From Guyanagaster necrorhizus (taxonomy: Eukaryota > Basidiomycota > Agaricomycetes > Agaricales > Physalacriaceae), in the NCBI RefSeq assembly GCF_019112545.1, contig NW_025064885.1, positions 1,554,904 through 1,618,903 of the forward strand: a stretch of 64,000 nucleotides of DNA, given 5' to 3'. Shown piece by piece: positions 55,933 through 64,000 of the stretch. The notes under the pieces were generated by a model. The model searched no databases, was not told the DNA's origin, and worked only from the letters and a program-made list of their open reading frames with translations. Made by a program: the position numbers and the translations under genes. Numbering within the stretch: position 1 is the first letter of the stretch; each line of letters opens with the position of its first letter.

Positions 55933-58900
55933 ATGGGGCCGGCTGTTGATGCCAGGCATCCCAGGCAGCATCAGTATCGCTTCCCCTTGTCTCCTCCGAG
56001 TTCCGGATCCGTCACCGCCGCTTCGTCGCCCCGGATATCATCATCCTTGTCTCCCACCGACTCCCGAGTCCTCGACAATCTGCTGCAGGCAAATTCCGCC
56101 TTTCCTTGGGTCCATGCCGATGTTGCCACTGACTCAGATGGGTACACCACCGAAAAGACAAGACCTCGTCGTAATTCACGCAGGTCTCCACCTCGACAAT
56201 CGGCTACCCGCGCTGTGACGCTGCCTTCGACGGCGACCGCCTTTCCACATTCTCCTTCCAACTCTCGCTCATCACCCAGGACTGCTACCCGGCCCCTGTT
56301 TCAGCGGTCGAACCCTTCGTCGTCGTCCTCCTCCATCTCCCCAACCCACGATCAAAGCCTATCCCACCCCTCGTCTTCTGGCATCGGTCGGAAGGTCGCG
56401 GCATCATTACGGCTTTTTAAAGAAACTGACGTCCACTCTGACGAACCCAAGTCTAGTGACGTATCGTCGAAGCTCGATTCCGGTAAACGAACAACAGCTG
56501 GTTCATCATCCAAGCCAGACAGCGTTTCCGAAGCCAAGTTTGAGTTTGTCAAGCGTTCAGAATGGCCCGATCGAGAGACCGCTGCTCTCCGGCGCGAGAG
56601 GAGCTCGACGGCGTTGCAGAGGGTCAGGACCAGAGAGAGCGTCGTCAGTTCCGGAGATGAGTCTTACAGGACCAAGGACAGAAAACCATCCGTTCGAGAG
56701 ATGAAGATTGCAGATCTCACGAAATGGCGAAAGGAGGTCATGAGTGTGATGGATGCGCGAGGACGGCGACGCGATCGAATAGAGTCGTCCTCGGACTCGG
56801 TTCCTGGTCCGTCCACATCGGCACCTTTCCAGCCTTCTTCCCCCCGTTCTTCTTCCAGCCGTCCACATTCCCAGATATATCCCCCCTCTCCTTCACCGTC
56901 ACGTTCACCTTCGGACCGACTTGTCAAATCTGCAGCAAGTCGTCCATCGTCCAGTACCGGCATTGTCTCTCTGCCATCACTTAATCCCATAACAACCACC
57001 TTTTCTCTTCCATCGTCTCCTTCTCCCCAGCGTGATGAATCACAACTTAGTCTCTCGTTCCCCACCACTCCAAATGACATTTTCTCTGCTTCTCCGTGGT
57101 CGACAGAGGACGAATCCACTTGGGAATCCGCATCTGTTGCCACCAGCGCATCCACCACCTCAGCATACTCTTCCTACCACTTGTCTCATGGCCCAAACCT
57201 ATCGTCGACGTTCGTTCAATCCTCAGATCATCCGGGAGAATCGCAGCTCTTCTCCCCTTCGGAGAGCACAGATGTTGCTGTCAATGAAGGGGATGCGGAG
57301 AATCCCGATATGGATTTATCACTGACACATATACCGCTGCGGCCTTTCCGAAACCAAGTAGGCGGACATAGCGCCATTTACAAGTTTACGAAACGGGCAG
57401 TGTGTAAGGTTAGTCACTTGTGATGACCGCTTCCAACTTTTTTCTTACTAGTGTCTTTTATTAGCCTCTTGTCTCTCGTGAAAACCTTTTTTACGAGGCT
57501 GTTGAGCGGGAAGCACCGCCCCTACTTTCATATATACCGCGTTATCTAGGTGTTATGCTGGTGAGCTACCGGCGAGTTCCAAAGGGTTTATCATCCTCTC
57601 CTCCAAGAAAAAATAAAGTTGATGATGATACCCCTCGACCTCCATTCATCAAGTCAGCAGCTACTAAGATCCCTCAGGCCGTTCCCGATGTGTATGGTGA
57701 AGGTGATACAGACAGTGATGAAGCCGAGATGCCGGAAGTAGTCTTGGATCGTAACCGACATATCATTCCTGAATGGATGTTACGTGGAGGGAGAAACAGA
57801 TCATTATCACAGTCCAATGTGGCGGGATCATCTGTGTGGGCAAGCCGACAGCTTCAGCGCCAGCGCCTTGGAGGGACCGCATCGAGTCCGGACTTGAACA
57901 TTGATGGACAAGGGATGATGATACCAAGACCTAAACCTAGTCCGTTGTCGCGATACCCTCCGTATATCTCGCCGTCGTTGGAAGCGCCTACGCCAGCTAA
58001 CTCTCCAAAGGTGATCAATCGTGTGTTTCCACCAAGGCTTGCAGAGTGTCCTACGCCTCGCCAATTTTTACGCAAGTCCGCTGCCTCCGACGAAGACGAC
58101 GGGTTTGGCAGGTTCTCAGAGCGAGTACCTTCAGGTTCACTGTGGTTTGACGGTACTGGATCTACGACGGTGAACACCAAGTTCAAGGACCATGTCTTCA
58201 GCACCGTGTTGCGGCGGTTCAGAAGGAGGACAGGTGGAAGATGGCCGGGTGCGGGAGTATGCACCGAAGACGAGGGTGACGTGGCGGATGCCGAGAGCGA
58301 CGATATACATACGGGTCGGCGCGCGACTCGACGCTCTAGGAAGCTGCTTAGCCAGATCGAGAGCCTTCGAGTCGCGGAGACAAGCTCGCCGATACGGCGG
58401 ACCCAGAGCGAGTCGATCATTGCAAGCCCTGAGAAGCTAGAGGCTATGGCATTGGAACAAGAGCAGAATCAGGACATCATGGGTGTATTTGAACTGGACT
58501 ATGATGCGAGACCCGACGTTCTCGATGGCCAGAATAAGTTTGAAAAATGGGGGGGTGGCCGAGCTCTGTCGAGACAACGGAGTAGGTCCAGGTCGTTGGG
58601 TACGCGTCCTTCACAGCCACAGCATCCACCATTATTGTCTTCCTTGACGGATAGTGCAATCCCAGAGAAGAACGAAGGTGATATGTTATTTACGAGGCAG
58701 AATCATTTTATCCTCATGGAAGACTTGACGGGACGTCTGAAGCGGCCGTGTGTGATGGATTTGAAGATGGGGACCCGCCAGTATGGCATGGATGCTACTC
58801 TGGCGAAGAAGAAGAGTCAGAGGAAAAAGTGCGACCGAACGACGAGCAGAACGTTAGGAGTGCGACTCTGTGGTATGCAGGTGAGTCAGCAGGGGTGCCT

Positions 58901-59750
58901 GTCTCCCGCGTAACGTATCTAATACAATTCTTAAAAGGTTTGGAACCATGTGACACAGTCTTATGTGACGCAAGACAAATATATGGGGCGCGAGGTCCAG
59001 CCTGACGCTTTCTCGTCGGTTCTAGCTTCGTTTCTGTATGATGGGGAGCGGTTACTAGCCCATCAGATTCCGGTGTTGCTCCAGAAGATCTGCGGACTTG
59101 CGAAAATAATTTACCGGCTAAAAGGTTTTAGGTTTTATGGGTGCAGCCTGCTCCTAATTTATGACGGCGACCGAGAGACGCAGGACGTGTTTGGGCTATC
59201 AGCAATGGACCATCCTTCTCCACGGAGCAAGCGGGGAGAGTCACTTGAGAGACGAAGTGCGCATTTTTCAAAGTCGGACGCAGACTCGGACAAGCCGCAG
59301 TTGAGAAGGTCACACAGCGAAGATTTGTTGTTCGGCGGTCCGGCGGGCGAGAACACGCGTAAACGTGGGGAGGTGAACGTTCGAATTGTGGACTTTGCGC
59401 ACACGACCACAGGGAAGGATTGGTTGCCGTATCCTGGACCTGGGGAGGACATGCCGCCGCACGACGTGTCAACGAGTTCTAAGGGCTATCAAGCGGAAGT
59501 CGACTTGGAGACTGGCCTGATATATGCAAGATTCCCACCACACTTCCCAGAACAACCGGATCGTGGATTCTTGTTTGGGCTCAAAAGTCTGGCAGGAGCT
59601 TTGGAAGGCATATGGAACGAGGAGAGGTTGAGACGGATCAAGACAGCAAAAGATGTCTATCAATTGCCGCCACTTTCGGTAGAAGGGAGGGAGATTTTCG
59701 ATGAGATCTTTGGGGCCGACGAGGAGGATGTAGGAACGTTGTCGACATAG
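55933..59750 (+). CDS. KCS1: Inositol hexakisphosphate kinase (KCS1)
   Basis: This kinase makes the inositol pyrophosphate 5-InsP7 and is linked to phosphate sensing and stress. The start at 55933 gives [24 protein letters not shown] upstream at 55798 is not a start. A long Ser/Pro-rich disordered N-terminus follows, about 480 residues, with many RRxS and SP sites. The catalytic fold then begins [20 protein letters not shown] and continues after an intron with [20 protein letters not shown]. The PxxxDxKxG motif is intact: [14 protein letters not shown] near 58735. The later motifs [11 protein letters not shown] and [10 protein letters not shown], and the tail [20 protein letters not shown], complete the domain. 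A large insert (about 57555-58680) separates the N- and C-lobe motifs. It ends at TAG 59748-59750. Confidence 0.9.
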
Positions 59751-60620
59751 ATCGGGTTCTATTTCTATTTCTCCTTTCACTGGTATTTCTTGCTATTTGG
59801 TCGTATACACGTATAATTTGCGTTAATTCATCGTCGCGTCTCGTCTAGCATTGTATTTTTTTTATACCTACGCATTGCACGCCTACTCATCTACATTTTT
59901 TCCGTTTCTTTTATTGCATGTAGTGTAGCACGGCCCGTCTGAATCATCTGTACAAAGGCTTCATACATTCATTTCTTTCCGTCTCTTTTAATAACATCTG
60001 GTTGTCTTTCTGTTGATCATCGGTCGATGGGTTGGAGGTCGTGAATGAGATTAATAGTTTCGAGGGACAGACATCGGGACAAAAAAACTCGATAGCAACT
60101 TGTACAATAACAGTGCAGTAGTACTGAATGAGAATTGGTTAGGTCTGGCAAAGCCAAGACAGGCAACAGGAGTTACTGACAAGAGAAGGAGGAGGCAAAG
60201 CCTCGAAGCCTGGGATTGGTGGTCAGAATTGATTGACAGTGAGAGAGCGGAGTTCATCTCACCTGGGGATGCAGGATGAAGGCGGGAATGAAGAAGAGAC
60301 ACCTGGAGCCGATGTCTCTCATGAATCAGCTTCAGCCGAGGCTTGACACTGAGACAGAGACGGCACCGGTGATCCCTCTTCATGGACGAGCAGAGCTCCA
60401 TATCTCTGTATCGACAGAGATTGTAACTACCTCGAGAACCACGCAGAGGCCTGCGAAAAAGCTCCCTACCCTTGAAATCTGCCTTTACGACGGCCTTGTC
60501 CATCACCGTCAGTTGTCCTGTGAAAAAAAGACGGCGCACTGCATTTGAATATTCGAGTCACAATTATAAAGCTGTGCGCATTTGATGCTCCTTTGCTTCT
60601 GTATTGTTCATCTTCTGCTA
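59751..60620. other. Intergenic between KCS1 and FunK1
   Basis: About 870 bp. The first 300 bp are T-rich 3' flank. At 60051-60539 a minus-strand ORF has no recognisable domain; it contains AG|GTGAGA- and CCCAG-type splice signals but I cannot build a convincing product. I consider it non-coding until transcripts show otherwise. Confidence 0.4.
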
Positions 60621-63472
60621 TGGACAGCTACACCTCTGAGCTGCCCCGCTTATCTTCGCCTTCTGCAAGTCTCGAGTCTGGGGCTGCAGAGATCATCCAA
60701 CCAATGAACCCTGCATGTGAAATTACCGACAAACTCTTGGAGAACATACAAGAAACACCCCAGCACTGTCGTCGCACCGAAAATCTATCCCACGCAAGTA
60801 ACACGATGGAGGAGCATAGAGCCGACGTAGTCAAAGACATCAAGGCGGTTCCACGAGTCTCTCTTGAATACTACGAGCGATATATTCTTCCTCACACTGC
60901 TTATCGAGACTATGTGGGCGATATCGTCGATGTTCTCAAGGCTGATGGCATCCTGAAGGCCTTTGGAGGTGAATCTGGATTGCGATGGGCAGATTTTCCT
61001 AATGACCCCAAGGACAGCTGCGTTACAGAAAATGAATGCTTTAAGTATATGGCGACTATTTCTGCAGCTATCGTTAAAGCTGCTCAGAAGGTCCTTCCTG
61101 GAGATCGACAACCCACAACAGTAATGGAGTGTGAACCTCACAAACCAGCTGCTTCAGAAGGGCATAATGGTTTATTCGTCGCTGATGGGCACTATAGGCT
61201 CCTTCAGTCTAAGAGTCCGAAGTATGTTCAGAACATGAGGTCTAGTACTGTTATGGACACACCTGCCCTCACCAGCCCAAAAACTGTGAGTGACCTTCAG
61301 TTAAGCTCACTCATGCCACTGACTCCATGGCAGGAGAAACTGGCTTGTGATCATCCAGCCCTAGAAGAGTATAAACAAGATAATCAGACTAAGGACCAGA
61401 ATGACGTAGGGTTCTCTGCCTTTGTTTTTAGTCTGCTTTATCTAATGCATCAGACAGAACATCGCAAAATTGATTGGAAATACATCTCAGACCATGTATG
61501 CTGACCCCACTCGCCGCTTCATGTTTGGAACAACCATTGAAAATACAACGACTCGTTTCTGGTTCTTCTCTCGAGCGATCATCCTTGTGACCAAATCATT
61601 TAACTTCATCAAGGTTTCTGGCCAATGTGTCTTTATGTATGCTGTGGCTGATAATTTTTTAGGACTACGCCCATTTGATCCATTATGTACTTTCTCTGTC
61701 CTTTGCAATGGAGGAAGAACTTGGCTATGATCTCTCTATTACTCGAGTTGCCTATTTCCCGCATGAAAATCCCTCAGCGCATACCATCCAGTACGACTAC
61801 AGTATAGGCAGCAATACCTACCGAACTATCAAATGCCTTAGCTCCTTCCGTGCAAGTGGTCTTTTGTCCCGTGCGACCCGAGTATGGAAGGTTTTTCAGC
61901 TTAATGATCCACAGTACCGGGAATGTGTCCTCAAAGATGTTTGGGTACCCTCTGATGCCAAAACGGAACTCGAAATACAACAAGATATATTTCGTGGTAT
62001 CGAAGAGAACAATCCAGGCATCAGTAAAGATTACCAGAAGCATTTCATGGAGATTTTGCAGTGTGAGGTGGTGCAGACTTCCCAGAAACGTGATGATGAC
62101 ATGCCTCTGTTCGTACGCACATCTTTGGAGACCATTGGTGAATTCGCTCTTCACAGACAGGAAATGGCTAGCCCTTCTCGAACTATCCTGGGAACAAATA
62201 TTTCTGTGCCTATGGGAGCTGGCCTTGGTAATCCTAATGCAGATTCCAATCTTAAGCTGCCACATCTGCACAAAGGCAGGAAACATGTTCGAGTCATATT
62301 TGCAGATGTTGGAGTGCCCCTCAGTGAAGTTTGGCAGCTTCATATCTTGTTCAATGCTCTCGGTGATGCACTAAAAGGTAATGCCATTGGATGATCTTCT
62401 ACATCATTGCTAACAAGGCACTCTATAGGTCTCTATTACCTTTACAAGGGCTATTACGTTCATCGTGATATCTCTGCTGGCAATATCATTCTCTGTAATG
62501 GAATGGGCAAGATATCTGACCTTGAATATGTGAAGAGATTTTTGTCTCATGGCCTACAGAATGACCCGAAAACCGTGCGTATAGTTTTTCTGCTATTATT
62601 CCTCCAATTTATTTGTAAACTTACAATAGGGAACACCCATCTACATGTCAGTAGAAGTGCAAGAAACGAGGTACCTCTTCGCTCGCACAAAACATCTATT
62701 GCCTGAATTTGGTGGGCCAGTTTCAGAACAAGATATGGCACCCTTTTTACACAATTATCTGCACGACATCGAATCTCTCTTCTGGATCGGCTTTCACTCA
62801 CTGTTCTCAACAACCCCGGCAATATATACTAAGAAGGAGTTGGCTCAACGCGACCGGCAACGCCAATTGTTCAATGCCTTCTTTCCACACTGTCTTGAAG
62901 GAGGTTTCGATCGACGCCATCTCTTTCAATTTGCGGAGTTCCAGGATACAAAGGAAGCACTTCCTGCTGAATACAGGCCCTCCATAAAATGGCTCATTCA
63001 TATTCGCTTCATCCTTGCTTACCACTATGACAAAGTGGAAAATCTTCCAGACTTTCCTCGGCATGAACATTTCAATAAGGTTTACAGTACTGAGCAGCGT
63101 AACAGTAATCTGTTCCTAGCCTTTGAAGCTGCTGCGGAGGCGGCATACAGTGGCGGGATCCAACTGCTATTACCCGATGAAGCTGATAAACCGATCAGTA
63201 TTAATCAACCACAAGGAGTCCTCGTCTTTGGAGAGAACAGTGCAGAAGGTGATAGAGATGATGATCAGATGTATGTTGACGATAGTTTAGAGCACTCAGG
63301 ACATCAAAATGACAGAGAACCTCCGTACAAAATGCAAAGGAAGAGCGGGAGGGCCAAGCAGAGGAAGCTTAACGGGTATGCTCAGTCTATTGAACAGGAA
63401 TCTCCAGAAGGTATTCACAGCACGGGGAAAAGAAAGAGATCTTTGAGATTGCATGGTGTCTCAGTTACGTAG
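60621..63472 (+). CDS. FunK1 fungal protein kinase
   Basis: This belongs to the FunK1 family, expanded in multicellular basidiomycetes, with no established substrate. The start at 60621 gives MDSYTSELPRLSSPSASLES. The N-terminal region ends KDQND; a 53-nt intron (GTAGGG...GACAG) leads to NIAKLIGNTSQTMYADPTRR and FMFGTTIENTTTRFWFFSRA. A second intron follows NFIK and leads to DYAHLIHYVLSLSFAMEEEL. The catalytic loop is YYVHRDISAGNIIL, and the DFG position reads DLE (ISDLEYVKRF), as is typical of FunK1. GTPIYMSVEVQ marks the activation segment, after another intron. The C-terminus ends in a basic tail (GKRKRSLRLHG) at TAG 63470-63472. Without the first intron the frame would break near 61480, so no frameshift is needed. 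Confidence 0.87.
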
Positions 63473-63574
63473 CCATTTGTTTGTGTTGTGGAACTGAAGA
63501 AATTCAATTTATGAATTTGGACTATTCTTGGCTCTCATCGTTATGCACCACAATAACCGTCAGATACATAGACA

Positions 63575-63876
63575 TGCGCATGGAAGAAAGTGGTGGTGAT
63601 ACCCAACTATTACCTGATGAAGACATCGGTATCACTGTACCATAGCAGGCACTGGTCTTTAGAGAGGGGGATGGTAATAATGGCGACCGGGCTGACGATC
63701 CAACCTATGCTACTGATGGTTCGGAGTGTTCAGATTGCAAAGATGATGAAAAACCACCTCACAAGATGTGACAAACAGGAGGGAATGCAAAGAGGAAGAA
63801 GGCCAGCAGCCGTGCTACCATTGTAGAAGGACCAGTGGACAGCATCCACAGCGCAGGAAAAAGAAAGAGATCTTAG
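63575..63876 (+). pseudogene. Decayed copy of the FunK1 3' end
   Basis: In one frame this reads MEESGGDTQLLPDEDIGITV P*, then QALVFREGDGNNGDRADD, EKPPHKM*, and ends VEGPVDSIHSAGKRKRS*. This matches, with substitutions, the C-terminus of the intact FunK1 gene just upstream (QLLLPDEADKP, GVLVFGENSAEGDRDDD, REPPYKMQRKSG, EGIHSTGKRKRS). Two in-frame stops interrupt it and no upstream kinase domain is attached. It is a partial tandem duplication that has lost coding capacity. Confidence 0.82.
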
Positions 63877-63905
63877 GGAGTATGTAGAGTGTCGCAGACG
63901 TATAG

Positions 63906-64000
63906 GCGGAAACTTTGGCGTTCCGGGATATGCAAGCAGTGGCGGTTCGTCCTATGGTGCACCTGCAGGACCGTATGGCCCGGGAGGAACTCGAGCTGCA
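63906..64000 (+). repeat. Inverted duplicate of 43971-44065, cut by window edge
   Basis: These 95 bp are identical, base for base, to the reverse complement of 43971-44065, a coding part of the disordered protein. Immediately to the left the two loci differ (TATAG here, GCTGA there), so the breakpoint is at 63906. It continues past the window. Confidence 0.9.

Noticed and set aside
60051..60539. Minus-strand ORF of 162 codons between KCS1 and FunK1
   Set aside because: No domain or plausible spliced product; composition fits chance.
61470..61500. Apparent frameshift in FunK1 (YISDHVC* against SQTMYADP)
   Set aside because: A 53-nt intron with a good branch site and acceptor (GACAG) before AACATCGC restores the frame and matches the family (NIAKLIGN).

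Overview
The window is nuclear DNA of a filamentous basidiomycete, most likely a mushroom-forming Agaricomycete. The evidence is gene-dense eukaryotic DNA with many short introns (mostly about 45-60 nt, GT/GC...AG) and very short intergenic gaps. It also has lineage-typical families: a FunK1 kinase, single-exon F-box-like proteins, and an ankyrin/DysF/FYVE/RING protein. No rRNA, tRNA, CRISPR array or complete transposon was recognised by eye.

Layout, left to right. 1-5.6 kb: the 3' part of the nucleoporin NSP1/NUP62 gene, convergent with the spliceosomal helicase PRP5. 5.8-8.1 kb: a PI31-like proteasome regulator and an acidic coiled-coil protein of unknown function. 8.2-11.9 kb: an ankyrin-DysF-FYVE-RING protein. 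12.2-13.4 kb: Mediator subunit MED18, divergent from TRAPP subunit TRAPPC2L across a 75-bp gap. 13.8-22.7 kb (all minus strand): a kinase-like protein, the snoRNP factor BCD1, the HEAT-repeat factor RTP1/TANGO6 and translation release factor eRF3. 22.9-26.7 kb: endocytic adaptor SLA1. 27.1-33.7 kb: the ARF exchange factor SEC7. 33.8-35.2 kb: deoxyhypusine synthase, then a tiny gene and an F-box protein. 38-41.5 kb: a protein with a CUE-like tail, then a HEI10/CCNB1IP1-type meiotic RING protein. 41.9-45.1 kb: a Gly/Tyr-rich ORF and a large disordered protein. 45.4-48.8 kb: SNARE SEC22, an Mpo1-like enzyme and a short-chain dehydrogenase. 49.6-54.7 kb: a second F-box protein, mitochondrial MTFP1 and a forkhead factor. 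55.9-59.8 kb: an inositol hexakisphosphate kinase (KCS1). 60.6-64 kb: a FunK1 kinase, a decayed copy of its own 3' end, and an inverted copy of a piece of the disordered-protein gene 20 kb away.

The genes are mostly housekeeping. Several act in membrane traffic (SLA1, SEC7, SEC22, TRAPPC2L, the FYVE-RING protein) and several in gene expression (PRP5, MED18, BCD1, RTP1, eRF3, DHS), but they do not form one pathway or a cluster.

The most unusual signal is in gene structure. Four genes carry microexons that encode the core of a functional motif: a 3-nt exon supplying one His of the FYVE RRHHCR motif; 7-, 18-, 25- and 13-nt exons building the RING of the HEI10-like gene; 13- and 14-nt exons carrying the NNAG and YxxxK motifs of the dehydrogenase; and a 23-nt exon in eRF3. 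Three introns have GC donors. The right edge, with a pseudogene tail beside an exact inverted 95-bp copy of a distant gene, marks a recent rearrangement or an assembly join. Exon structures were read by eye from splice signals and family motifs and were not confirmed by transcripts.
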